A stretch of 64,000 nt of DNA from Candidatus Hadersleviella danica (lineage in GTDB: Bacteria; Chloroflexota; Anaerolineae; Promineifilales; Promineifilaceae): the NCBI GenBank assembly GCA_016711405.1, contig JADJSZ010000002.1, positions 1 to 64,000 on the forward strand, written 5' to 3'. Shown in pieces: positions 56,145-64,000 of the stretch. Position 1 is the first letter of the stretch. Each line of letters begins with the position of its first letter. The position numbers and the translations under genes were made by a program. The notes under the pieces were generated by a model. That model saw only the letters and a program-made list of their open reading frames with translations, was not told the DNA's origin and searched no databases.

Positions 56145-56990
56145 CTATTTCGGAACCCAAAACGCCCCGACCCGTTCGCCCAAGCCGAGGGTGGTGTGTT
56201 GCCAGAGGGCGGGTTGGGCGAGAGCCGAGGCGGCTCGTTCGGTTTTGTCAGCTTGCCATGTGTCGCGCAGGTAGGCGAAGTCGTACAGGATTTCGCGCAA
56301 GGTGGTGGGGTCGGTGAGGTAGCCGGGGCGTTGGAGCCAGTAGCAGTGCATAGGCGAACCCATCAGCAAGGGGGGGACGAGTTCGGGCATGAGCAGGGGT
56401 TTGCCATAGCCGATAAACAGGGTGGCGGGGGGGATGGCCTCGCCGTAGAGCGCCATCAACAGGTCGGCACGGGTGGTGGCGTGGGTGCGGTGTGCCGCTT
56501 GCAGGAGCTGTTGCCAGTGGCTTTCGGGGGTGGGGGAGACGAACCACCAGACGGTATGGTCACTGTGCGCGGCCGTGTTCGCTTCGAGTTCGGCCGCGCA
56601 CGCCTGTAATTCGGGCACATCTTCGGTGCCCAGCAAGCGCACCTTCCAGCCCAAACGAGCATAATCAGCCAGTGCTTCACGGCCGCTCATGCCCCATGCC
56701 GTCCATTGCAAGAGGCGCTCGCGGTAGATGGGGGTCGTCTCTTGCAACTGGTTTTGGGTGATAGCGGCGGCCAGCACATGGCGCACCCCGTGCTGGAACA
56801 GCAATTCGAAGGTGTCGCGGTTCTGCTCCCGCGCCCAGTGAACGTAAGCATCGCTTTGGGCGGAGATGCCCGCCAGAGCGGCGGCGCGGCGGGTTCCGCC
56901 TGCGGAAAAGACGGCCGTGGCGGGGGCAATGCGGGCGACTTCCTCAGCAGGGGCGGCTAGGAAATGGGGCCAGTTGGGGGGAGTAGTCAT
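56145..56990 (-). CDS. Rv3378c-like diterpene synthase/transferase (Z-prenyltransferase fold)
   Basis: The 281-residue protein aligns by eye with Mycobacterium Rv3378c (tuberculosinyl-adenosine transferase, 296 aa). TAVFSAGGTRRAAAL stands for VSVFPFDGTRRW, LFQHGVRHVL for LFEHGIETVI, YGEAIPPATLFIGYGK for the FIGFGR segment, and TDPTTLREILYDFAYLR for TETTLRRILYDHIYLR. The family acts on a bicyclic diterpene diphosphate and has no DDxxD. The Asp equivalent to essential Asp34 of Rv3378c is Gly31 here, so chemistry may differ. It follows the class II cyclase gene on the same strand. ATG 56990 is preferred, as seven earlier codons come from a GACAAAT repeat. Confidence 0.75.
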   Translation of the reverse strand: MTTPPNWPHFLAAPAEEVARIAPATAVFSAGGTRRAAALAGISAQSDAYVHWAREQNRDTFELLFQHGVRHVLAAAITQNQLQETTPIYRERLLQWTAWGMSGREALADYARLGWKVRLLGTEDVPELQACAAELEANTAAHSDHTVWWFVSPTPESHWQQLLQAAHRTHATTRADLLMALYGEAIPPATLFIGYGKPLLMPELVPPLLMGSPMHCYWLQRPGYLTDPTTLREILYDFAYLRDTWQADKTERAASALAQPALWQHTTLGLGERVGAFWVPK

Positions 56991-57075
56991 TTGTCCTTTG
57001 TCATTGGTCATTTATTTTGGGTCAGCGAAGGTATTTCCCATTCACAATTAACCATTCCCAATTCACAATTCACAA

Positions 57076-58575
57076 TTATTGACATATCCGCGCCAAGGCC
57101 ATTTCGGCCGCGTAGCGGGTTCCTTGGGCGACACCAATGGGGAGGTAGAGGCTTTTGCCAATCCAGAGGCGTTCGGTGGGCATTTCGTGTGCTTTATCGG
57201 CCAAGAAGCGATTGGCGGAGCGCAGTTCGCCGTTGGCACGGAACAAGCCGCCCATGTGCGCTTCGCTCAGGGCGAGACTGGCGAGAGCCGTTTCCTCGAG
57301 GTTGGAGTGAATGGTTGCCCCCCAGCCGCCATCTGGCCGTTGCTGGCTGAGGATAAAATCGAGGGTGTACCGTGCCAACTCATCATCCCAACCGATGAGG
57401 GTGGGCAGGAGGCGAGCGGCCGTGTACAGTGGCGAGAGGTGCCACTTGTCGCGGAAGCCTTCTGGCCCCATCACCCGTTGGCGCAACCATTCGGTGAGGC
57501 GTGTGGCGATGCGTTGGTGGGTTTTATTGTGGGGGTTATCGCGGAAGGCGATGAGGCCGTGAATGGAGGTGGAAATGGAGGAGCCGTGTTCATCCAAGTA
57601 GGTTTTGTATACGCCGCATTCCTCATCCCAAAATTTGAGCAGTGGCTCATCGGAGGGGCTGAGACCCGCCCAGCGCAACACTTTGTAGGCCACGGCCGGA
57701 TGGTCGCCATCTTGCACCTGAAAGGCTTGGTTCCATGTGATGCCCGTGGGAGGAAATTCCCAATGGCTGGCCAAACGCCAAATCATAGGGGCGATTTGGG
57801 GGTGGGTGGGGGATGCGCCAGCGCGGCGCAAGTTGTCGAGTGTCCACGCCAACTCGAACACATCAATGGGCCATGTGACATTGCCGCCGCCGCGTGTGGC
57901 TTTGACGACTTCGTTGAGGTAGTGGGCGGCTGGGCGCAAATCGCGGCCGTGTAAGCGCTGGGCGCGGAGATAGCCGGCCGTGGCCGCACTCGAGGTGGCT
58001 ACCGCGCCATAGCTATCTAAGATGGCATGGGGGAAGGTGGCCAAGTGGGTGGGGGGGAGCATTTCCATGCTAAACCACCATGTGCGCGGCTTTTTGGGGT
58101 CGGCTTCCAAGTTGCCTATTAGGTTAAGTTTGGTTTGGGTGGTTTCGCTGATGTCTACCCATGATTCGCGGGGGAGTTTTAGCCCGAGTTGTTCGAGGGC
58201 GTGCACGAGCGAGGGCAGGAGAAGCTCAAAGCCAATGGGGTCGAGCCATTCTTGGCTTAAATCTTGGCCATAGCGGGAGAGAACGGCCACACCGCGCTCA
58301 ATGCGCTCTTCGTCGCAGGGGTGGTTCCATGTGAGCAGGGTGTGGAGGGCGGCGAGGGTGGAGATGAGCCTGTCGTGGGGGTAGTAGACGGCCGCATCGC
58401 CCCAGCCACCATCGGCCAATTGGCTATCGCGTAGGGTTTGCAGGGCAATGGGCCATGCGGGGCGGTTGGGTTCGGCCGTGTCGGGCACAAGGGCGAGCCA
58501 TGCGGTGCTGTAGCTTTCGGCCGTGACAAGGCCGTGTTGTGCTTGCCATAAATCAGAAACGAGATGCTTTTTCAT
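57076..58575 (-). CDS. Class II diterpene cyclase (Rv3377c-like)
   Basis: The 499-residue protein matches Rv3377c (501 aa) in length and layout: QLADGGWG (52-59) and QQRPDGGWG near residue 410 are class II QW-type motifs, and TWPIDVFELAWTLDNLRR precedes the acid motif. The DxDD protonation motif reads DGDH (289-292, VQDGDHPAVA): the middle catalytic Asp is kept and the last Asp is His. Such enzymes protonate geranylgeranyl diphosphate to make labdane- or halimane-type diphosphates. With the Rv3378c-like gene 85 bases downstream it forms a two-gene diterpenoid locus, as in M. tuberculosis and Herpetosiphon (O-methylkolavelool). No methyltransferase or GGPP synthase is adjacent. Confidence 0.85.
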   Translation of the reverse strand: MKKHLVSDLWQAQHGLVTAESYSTAWLALVPDTAEPNRPAWPIALQTLRDSQLADGGWGDAAVYYPHDRLISTLAALHTLLTWNHPCDEERIERGVAVLSRYGQDLSQEWLDPIGFELLLPSLVHALEQLGLKLPRESWVDISETTQTKLNLIGNLEADPKKPRTWWFSMEMLPPTHLATFPHAILDSYGAVATSSAATAGYLRAQRLHGRDLRPAAHYLNEVVKATRGGGNVTWPIDVFELAWTLDNLRRAGASPTHPQIAPMIWRLASHWEFPPTGITWNQAFQVQDGDHPAVAYKVLRWAGLSPSDEPLLKFWDEECGVYKTYLDEHGSSISTSIHGLIAFRDNPHNKTHQRIATRLTEWLRQRVMGPEGFRDKWHLSPLYTAARLLPTLIGWDDELARYTLDFILSQQRPDGGWGATIHSNLEETALASLALSEAHMGGLFRANGELRSANRFLADKAHEMPTERLWIGKSLYLPIGVAQGTRYAAEMALARICQ

Positions 58576-59091
58576 AAGGGTTCATTTGTGTCAAGCCACG
58601 GCGGGTGCGGCCGTGCGAGATGGGTACTGCTATCTTCGACATGGACAAATGAAAGATGGCCTCGGGCGGGGATGGAGGTAGGATGAATGAAGGCTACTGT
58701 TCAGATGGGATGGATAGAGAGGCGAGATAGAGATAGTTGGGTATGAGGGTAGTCACATACTCATGGATGAGTGGTAGAGGAGACTAGTAGAGTCCTTTAC
58801 ACAATATAAAGAGCAAATAGCCTGATGGTTGACAGGAACCAAACAAGCTCTAAGCGTAGTGTATGGAGTTATGGTACTGCTACGATGTGTGTCTGGGTTG
58901 CTTGATACGCCGTGAAAGGGAAATCTCCGCTCCGCAACGTAGCTCCATTCTATGCCTCCCTCCCGAAAAGGGGAAGCAACAGGTACTTATGTCTCACTGG
59001 GGATTTGTTACAAGTTGCAGGGGATCAGCGACTTGTAACTTGTAACTTGTAACCTGCAATTAGTTAGCTCGAGAGACGAACTCATTTCGAG
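58576..59091. other. Gene-free 516-bp region with no assigned function
   Basis: No convincing gene is visible. TTGTAAC heptamers (59025-59055) pair with GTTACAAGT (about 59009) as a hairpin. CTCCCGAAAAGGGG-type pairing near 58960-58975 hints at structured RNA, but no known RNA class fits. The region is AT-richer and has one CGGCCG. Confidence 0.4.
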
Positions 59092-60279
59092 TTATCCCTC
59101 GGCCGCTGGTTTGGGAAGGGTGTAGAGGACAAGGCTCCCCAGAACGAGGCAGAAGCAGAGCAGGGAGAGCAACGAGCCAATTAAGGGGAATTGCAAGAGG
59201 GGAATGAGGATGACGAGGCCAATCAACAGTGCTGAGAGGGGTTGTTTGTTGTTGAAAAACAAACCCAACCACAGGGCGATGAAGAGGGGGCTGAAAATCC
59301 AGATTAAGACCAAGGCGCAGATGATGAACAAGCCCAAAATCAAGGCGGCCGTGGTTCCCCAGAACACGCCCACACTGAAGGAGATGAGCAAGGTGGCGAT
59401 GGGAAAGCCAAGAAAGAGCAAACCAACCATGAAGCCAACCCACGCACTCCGGAGGGTAAAACTGGAAATGGTAAAGATGGGGCGGTAGATGAGGATGGGG
59501 GCGTAGTGGAGAATCAGCCAGCCAAGGAGGGCAAACCCTGTCAGCGTGCCTATCAGTTGCACAAGGCTTTCGGCAAGGGCGAAGCCTGCGTCTTCGGCGA
59601 GGGCGGGGGTGAATTGGGTGTTGGCGGCCGTCGTTTCGGCCACATCCACCGCTTGGGGGGCGGTGTAGGCCAGCAAACCCGCCACGGCCGCCGTCGGTTC
59701 GATGGTCAGCAGGGTGGTTTCGACGGCCGTGTCCCCCCCGACTGGGCCAGCCAAGGTGAGCACGGTGGCCGTGCCGAGAATGTCACGGCCGATGCGGCCG
59801 TTGAGCACGGCCGTGCCCGCCGACAACAAGAGCGACCCCGCGATTTCCCCCTCGGGGTGCAAGGTCAGCCCTTGGATGACTTGTTGCTCGGCGATGTTGA
59901 GGGGCACGGCAAACGTGGCCCCACCACTGGTCAGAATGGCCAAATCGCCGCCGATGCGCCCTGTGATTTCGAGGCCACCGACGGCCATGCGGGCTGTGTC
60001 TTGGATTTCGCCGCTGATTTTGGCGCCGAGGGCCGCCAACAAGACATCGCCTGTAACGGTTCCGTTGATTTCGACATAGCTGGCGGTAACAATTAAGTCG
60101 CCATCTATAGTTCCATTTATGTAAACTTCACTGGCGGTGATGTAGAGATCGTCGGCGATGGTTTCGCCTGCGGGGATGCGGTAGATGGTTTGGGAGATGC
60201 GTTCAGCGGCCGTGGCGGTGGTGGTGCTGAGGAGGAGGATGAGCAGGGTGAGGGCGACCCAGATGGTGCGTCGGTTCAT
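59092..60279 (-). CDS. Exported bactofilin-like (beta-solenoid) membrane protein
   Basis: The signal peptide (cleavage near residue 25, TATAA) is followed by bactofilin/polymer-forming-like repeats to about residue 185 (ITASEVYINGTIDGDLIVTA, SYVEINGTVTGDVLLAALGA). The C-terminal half has about six hydrophobic helices (FALLGWLILHYAPILIY to LLCFCLVLGSLVLY). The combination of a beta-solenoid outside and a membrane bundle suggests a cell-envelope scaffold. Classical bactofilins are cytosolic, so this is a variant architecture seen in several phyla. Confidence 0.8.
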   Translation of the reverse strand: MNRRTIWVALTLLILLLSTTTATAAERISQTIYRIPAGETIADDLYITASEVYINGTIDGDLIVTASYVEINGTVTGDVLLAALGAKISGEIQDTARMAVGGLEITGRIGGDLAILTSGGATFAVPLNIAEQQVIQGLTLHPEGEIAGSLLLSAGTAVLNGRIGRDILGTATVLTLAGPVGGDTAVETTLLTIEPTAAVAGLLAYTAPQAVDVAETTAANTQFTPALAEDAGFALAESLVQLIGTLTGFALLGWLILHYAPILIYRPIFTISSFTLRSAWVGFMVGLLFLGFPIATLLISFSVGVFWGTTAALILGLFIICALVLIWIFSPLFIALWLGLFFNNKQPLSALLIGLVILIPLLQFPLIGSLLSLLCFCLVLGSLVLYTLPKPAAEG

Positions 60280-60397
60280 GGGGTGGGGGGAGGTGGTAAG
60301 AGGTGAAAAGTAAAAGGTGAAAGGTGGAAAGTGAAAGGTGAAAAGGAGGTGGGAAAGCGCCCCATCTTTTTACTTTTCACTTTTCACTTTCTGTATC

Positions 60398-61171
60398 TCA
60401 CTTCCCCTTCCACTCGGCCGCGCGTTTTTCCACAAACGCCGCCATGCCCTCCTTCTGGTCTTGCGTGCCAAACAACAGGTGGAACAGCCGCCGCTCATAG
60501 GCGATGCTGGCCGAAAGCGGCATCTCAAACGAGGCGTTCACCGCCTCCTTGGCCAGTTGGGCGGCCAGCGGGGCGCGTTCCGCAATTTGGTTGGCAAACT
60601 TAATCGCCTCGGCCAAATAGACCTCGACGGGGTAGACATGGTTGATGAGGCCGAAGGTGGCCGCTTCCTCGGCCGTTAACATTCTGTCATTCAGCACAAT
60701 TTCCATCGCCAACGCCTTGCCAACTGCTTTGGTCAGCCGTTGGGTTCCGCCCGCGCCGGGGATGACCCCCAGCTTGATTTCGGGCTGGCCAAAGCGGGCC
60801 GTCTCGCTGGCAATCATCATGTCGCAGGCCATCGCAAACTCGAGGCCACCGCCGAGGGCGTAGCCAGACACGGCCGCCACCACGGGCTTGCGAATGTTCT
60901 TGAAGCGGTCCCAATGGCTGATAAATGTATCGGCCATCATCTCGACCACCCCGGCCGTGGCCATCGCCTTAATGTCTGCCCCGGCCGCAAAGGCGCGGTC
61001 ACTGCCCGTGACCAGCAAACAGCCAATGGCGGGGTCTGCATCAAACGCCTCGAGGGCGGTCATCGTTTCGTCCATCAATTCAGGGCTGAGGGCGTTCAAC
61101 GCCTTGGGGCGGTTGAACTGCACCACGCCGACTTTGCCTTCAATTCGGGTGAGGATGTTTTCGTAGTTCAT
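60398..61171 (-). CDS. Enoyl-CoA hydratase/isomerase family protein
   Basis: The 257-residue crotonase-fold enzyme has the CoA/oxyanion loop DRAFAAGADIKAM and GYALGGGLEFAMACD. Both catalytic glutamates are in place (GGGLEFA, and the PEIKLGVIPGAGGTQRL segment), so it should hydrate 2-enoyl-CoA to 3-hydroxyacyl-CoA in beta-oxidation. Isomerase variants usually lack one Glu. ATG 61171 is used, since earlier codons come from repeats. No other beta-oxidation gene is beside it. Confidence 0.9.
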   Translation of the reverse strand: MNYENILTRIEGKVGVVQFNRPKALNALSPELMDETMTALEAFDADPAIGCLLVTGSDRAFAAGADIKAMATAGVVEMMADTFISHWDRFKNIRKPVVAAVSGYALGGGLEFAMACDMMIASETARFGQPEIKLGVIPGAGGTQRLTKAVGKALAMEIVLNDRMLTAEEAATFGLINHVYPVEVYLAEAIKFANQIAERAPLAAQLAKEAVNASFEMPLSASIAYERRLFHLLFGTQDQKEGMAAFVEKRAAEWKGK

Positions 61172-61297
61172 AGTGGTTAGGGGGGAGTGGCTAGTGGTTA
61201 GTGGGGGGCTTCCTGAGGGGGTCATTGGTCATTGGTCATGGGTTGTGGGTGGTTGGAGGTATTTCCCGTTCACAATTCACAATTAACCGTTCACAAT

Positions 61298-62065
61298 TCA
61301 CAATTCCTCCCCAACCAATTCGGCCAATAAGTCCAGCACCACCGCTTGACTTTCGGCCGTGCCGGGGAGATTGGGGTTGTAGAGGGAGAGGGAGACGGCC
61401 GCTAAGCGCCCTTGGCCGCGCAGATGGGCGAATAGCTGGCGCAATTGGGCATGGCTGGGGCCGCCCGTGGCGGGGTAGCTCACAGCCGGAACATCTTCCA
61501 GCCGCAACACATCCACATCAAAATGCACCCACAATGGCCGCTCATCCTCCCCCACGGCCGCCTGCACATCCTCCCACACTGGCACATGGCCAATGCCCGA
61601 CTGCTCGACCAAATCGCGCTCGCCGGGGTCTAAATCACGGCCGTCGGCCAAAATGACATCTTGGGCGGGCAACGTGTCCATCTGCAACGCCGCCAGCCAT
61701 GTTTGCTCCCCAAGGCCGACCATCATGGCCAAGGGCATCCCGCCCAAAAAGCCGCTGGGGGTGGTCTCCCATGTGTTAAAGTCGCCGTGAGCATCCAGCC
61801 AGAGCAGGCGCGGGGCGATGCCCGCCCGTTGCAAGCCCGCCAACAGGGGCAACGTGGCGCAACAATCCCCCGCCAAACTGATGGGCACACGGCCGTCGGC
61901 GGCCGTTTGCGCCACCCAATCGGCCAGTTGATGGTACAGTGGGAGCACCCGCTCTTGGATAGAAGCGGCCGTTTCTGCCAACCCCGCCTCGTTCACCGCC
62001 TCGTGCGGCAACTCAAGCAAAGCAGGCTCGTAGCGGTCGAGAAAATAGGGGGTGAGAAAGTGCAT
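61298..62065 (-). CDS. Arginase/agmatinase-family hydrolase
   Basis: The 255-residue protein has the Mn-site motifs LAGDCCATL, WLDAHGDFNT and VHFDVDVLR. The first motif has Asp-Cys-Cys where arginases have Gly-Gly-Asp-His, and the last metal Asp pair is present. The usual family activity is hydrolysis of guanidino compounds (arginine, agmatine, formimidoglutamate). Loss of the motif His suggests altered metal binding, so the substrate is uncertain. Confidence 0.7.
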   Translation of the reverse strand: MHFLTPYFLDRYEPALLELPHEAVNEAGLAETAASIQERVLPLYHQLADWVAQTAADGRVPISLAGDCCATLPLLAGLQRAGIAPRLLWLDAHGDFNTWETTPSGFLGGMPLAMMVGLGEQTWLAALQMDTLPAQDVILADGRDLDPGERDLVEQSGIGHVPVWEDVQAAVGEDERPLWVHFDVDVLRLEDVPAVSYPATGGPSHAQLRQLFAHLRGQGRLAAVSLSLYNPNLPGTAESQAVVLDLLAELVGEEL

Positions 62066-62160
62066 GGGGAATTGTGAATTGTGAATGATGAATGGTTAAT
62101 TGTGAATGGGAAATACCGTGGATGACCCGCAACAAATGACCAATGACAAATGACCAGTGA

Positions 62161-63639
62161 CTATCCTACTTGCGGCAAAATAAACTCCACCACCACCCCC
62201 GGCTGGTCGTCGGGGCGGTTATAGATTTTGTATTCGCCGCCGACTTGCCAGATGAGCATGGCCACGGCCGTGAGGCCCAGCCCCGCGCCGGGCACTTCGC
62301 CCGTAAAATCGCGCTCCCCTTGGTAATAGGGTTGCCACACCGCAATAAGCTGGTCGGGCGAGAGGGACACGCCATTGTCGCGGATTTGGATGGCGACGTA
62401 GCTGTTGGGCAGGGACACGGCCGAGATTTCCACTTGGGGCATTTGCAGGGGGTGGAATTTTTGGGCGTTGCGAAGCACCTCCCACAACACCATCGAGAGC
62501 GAATCTTCGGTGAGGCCAATGGCGCGTTCTTCTAAATCGGCCGCGACATGGCAAGTCGCCTTGGTCAAATCGAGCGATTCACACACCCGCACCACCAATT
62601 GGGGCAGATACACCAAAGGCGTGGCATCTTGGTGCGAGGCCAAAGCAGTCGCATCCACGTATTTCAGCATCCCATCAATGACCAAATTGAGGCGGCGGGC
62701 TTGATTTAGAGCGGTGCTATAAAGCGTTTGCCGCTCTTCATCGGGCATGTCTGCCCCATAATCGTTGAGTAGTTCCAAGCTCATCAGCACGCTGGAAAAG
62801 GGGGTGCGGAGCTTGTGGAAAATCATCGAATGGAGTTGCCACACATCTTTGCGGGTGGACATTTGGCGGGTCACATCGCGCAAGCGGAGCATGTGACTGG
62901 CATCGGCGCCGGGGGGCAAACTGAGGGCGGTTAGCTCCAGCCAAAAAGCGGGCGATTGGCTCGTCTCGGGGCGAATGAGATAGCGCACCAGTGTGGCTCG
63001 GTCGCCCAAAATGACGGGCCAATTTTCCCACGAGCTTTTGGGTTCGCAGTTGTACTGTTTTTGAACAATTTGGAGGAAGCTCTCGTGGGCAGTGGCCGAG
63101 CCGAGGCCGAGGTAGAGTTGGGCACGGCCGTTGGCATAGCTAATCTGGTCGTGCTCATCCACCAGCAAATACCCTTCATCTGATTCTTCCACCACCCACT
63201 CAAACTTGAGCCGCTCGACCAATAGGCGGCGGTAGCGGTTCAATTTGGTGATGTTTTCGATGCGGGCTTGTAGCTCTACAGGGTCAAAGGGCTTGACAAT
63301 GAAATCATCCGCCCCACTTTGGATGCCTTTGAGCCGCGATTCCCTGTCATCCAACGCTGTGACCATGATAACGGCAATATCGGCCAAGGCGGGATTTTTG
63401 CGCAACGCCTCGCACACCTCAAACCCATTCAACCCATCAGGCATGAGCACATCGAGCAAAATCACATCAGGGCGCAGGCGGTCGGCGAGGTCGAGCGCTT
63501 CGCGGCCGTTGCTGGCCGTGTGCAATTCATACCCATCTGTTTGCAAAATCCGCGCCATAATGCGCCGGATGGCGGGCTGGTCATCCACAATGAGCACAAT
63601 TGCTTTAGAACGTGGGGGGGGAATCTGTTGGTAGGGCAT
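62161..63639 (-). CDS. Hybrid response regulator/histidine kinase (REC-PAS-HisKA-HATPase)
   Basis: The receiver (about 14-130) has the acidic pair in VDDQ, the phospho-acceptor in LLDVLMPDG and Lys in IVKPFD. A PAS-like domain (EESDEGYLLVDEHDQISYANG) and a kinase core follow: phospho-His in SMIFHKLRTPFSSVL, N box EVLRNAQKF, G1 RDNGVSLS and GAGLGLTAVAM. An N-terminal receiver suggests input from another kinase. It is soluble. The 24458-29049 genes are not adjacent but could cross-talk. ATG 63639 is chosen. Confidence 0.85.
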   Translation of the reverse strand: MPYQQIPPPRSKAIVLIVDDQPAIRRIMARILQTDGYELHTASNGREALDLADRLRPDVILLDVLMPDGLNGFEVCEALRKNPALADIAVIMVTALDDRESRLKGIQSGADDFIVKPFDPVELQARIENITKLNRYRRLLVERLKFEWVVEESDEGYLLVDEHDQISYANGRAQLYLGLGSATAHESFLQIVQKQYNCEPKSSWENWPVILGDRATLVRYLIRPETSQSPAFWLELTALSLPPGADASHMLRLRDVTRQMSTRKDVWQLHSMIFHKLRTPFSSVLMSLELLNDYGADMPDEERQTLYSTALNQARRLNLVIDGMLKYVDATALASHQDATPLVYLPQLVVRVCESLDLTKATCHVAADLEERAIGLTEDSLSMVLWEVLRNAQKFHPLQMPQVEISAVSLPNSYVAIQIRDNGVSLSPDQLIAVWQPYYQGERDFTGEVPGAGLGLTAVAMLIWQVGGEYKIYNRPDDQPGVVVEFILPQVG

Positions 63640-63806
63640 GAAGGGTGGTCTGTGGGAGAAAAAAATAGAGGGCAAACAGCTAGATAGAGGCATGATGAAC
63701 AGCGCATTTCCCTCTATCTTTAGCCTCTATCTCTGGTTGTATTGTACTTAACAGCCAGTCGCTTTGCCAAAGGGAGGACGAGAGACTTGGGACAGGGGAC
63801 GGGGGT

Positions 63807-63838
63807 AAAAAAAAGCCGCTCAGTCCCCCGAGCGGCCT
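63807..63838 (-). terminator. Terminator of the gene at the right edge
   Basis: On the minus strand, arms GGCCGCTCG and GAGCGGCTT run into TTTTTTTT, after the stop at 63869. Confidence 0.85.
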
Positions 63839-63868
63839 TCCACTTTTCACTGTTTACGTTTCACACGG

Positions 63869-64000
63869 TTATGCTGGTTGGGCACGGCCGCTGAACATCC
63901 CCACCAGCTTCATGATTAGCCAAATAATGCCCGCCAACACAAAAACGAGCAGGTATTCGATGAGCGGAATGCGGATGATTTCGTTGAGATACCCCCACCC
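63869..64000 (-). CDS. C-terminus of a small membrane protein (cut by the window edge)
   Basis: The last 43 codons read GWGYLNEIIRIPLIEYLLVF, then VLAGIIWLIMKLVGMFSG and RAQPA before TAA. This shows one transmembrane helix near the end. The N-terminus lies beyond base 64000, so no family can be named. Confidence 0.55.
   Translation of the reverse strand, partial: GWGYLNEIIRIPLIEYLLVFVLAGIIWLIMKLVGMFSGRAQPA

Noticed and set aside
58576..59091. Structured RNA such as 6S, SRP or RNase P RNA
   Set aside because: I could not match any conserved core or a global fold; only short local pairing is present.

Overview
The window looks like a chromosomal segment of a filamentous, probably Anaerolineae-type Chloroflexota. 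The signs are: lipoproteins with long Thr/Pro/Ala linkers, a DUF3048 lipoprotein, a Ser/Thr kinase with TPR repeats, DUF4388 plus a MglA-like GTPase, a class II diterpene cyclase paired with an Rv3378c-like prenyl-diphosphate enzyme (a pairing known from Herpetosiphon and Mycobacterium), and intergenic DNA full of heptamer repeats. The 6-mer CGGCCG is strongly over-represented in most genes. The assignment is inferred from gene content; there is no rRNA in the window.

Layout. 1-3210 is an AT-richer, CGGCCG-poor island with a decayed IS200-type transposase and a broken PLD-nuclease/SF2-helicase defence-type gene. 3229-6403 holds a duplicated gene tail, a nucleotidyltransferase remnant and a sarcosine/dimethylglycine dehydrogenase-like gene. 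6844-10223 holds an octahaem cytochrome and an ABC permease. 10272-14975 holds a HigA remnant, GlpD, a PmtA-like methyltransferase and an alkyl-DHAP-synthase-like flavoenzyme. 15327-18147 holds SPFH, NAD-kinase-like, TPR and small zinc-ribbon proteins, followed by tRNA-Glu. 18466-29893 is a co-directional block: DUF4388, small GTPase, alpha/beta hydrolase, V4R protein, left-handed beta-helix protein, acyl-ACP-reductase-like enzyme, response regulator, multi-GAF histidine kinase, response regulator and a second alpha/beta hydrolase. 29963-37795 holds lipoproteins, a kinase, a BioF2-like acyltransferase and a CCA-adding-type enzyme. 37810-40394 is a SoxA/SoxG-like pair. 40528-51962 holds DUF2877, Crp, an orphan C5 DNA methyltransferase, an amidohydrolase, an epimerase, a fused EcfA, a GT4, an ABC ATPase, tRNA-Sec, MurI and a lipoprotein. 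52181-64000 holds a YhaM-like nuclease, a membrane glycosyltransferase, the two-gene diterpenoid locus, a bactofilin-like membrane protein, an enoyl-CoA hydratase, an arginase-family protein and a hybrid kinase.

How the genes may work together. The acyl-ACP-reductase-like enzyme could give fatty aldehyde/alcohol, GlpD gives DHAP, the AGPS-like enzyme would make alkyl-DHAP, and PmtA could methylate the headgroup; together they suggest ether-lipid synthesis. The 18-30 kb block puts that reductase under a two-component and small-GTPase signalling set, which is the best candidate here for an undescribed system. The diterpene pair is a second specialised-lipid locus. tRNA-Sec shows that the organism decodes UGA as selenocysteine.

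Many otherwise intact conserved genes carry single-base frameshifts in short G/C runs (at least nine indels in seven genes). This reads more like residual consensus error than biology, whereas the density in 1-3200 suggests real decay. Intergenic DNA carries several repeat families, including a clean 189-bp MITE with 19-bp terminal inverted repeats and a 9-bp target duplication (34015-34221), a perfect 26-bp-arm REP palindrome, ten copies of a 21-bp A-tract repeat, and heptamer repeats that have entered reading frames.
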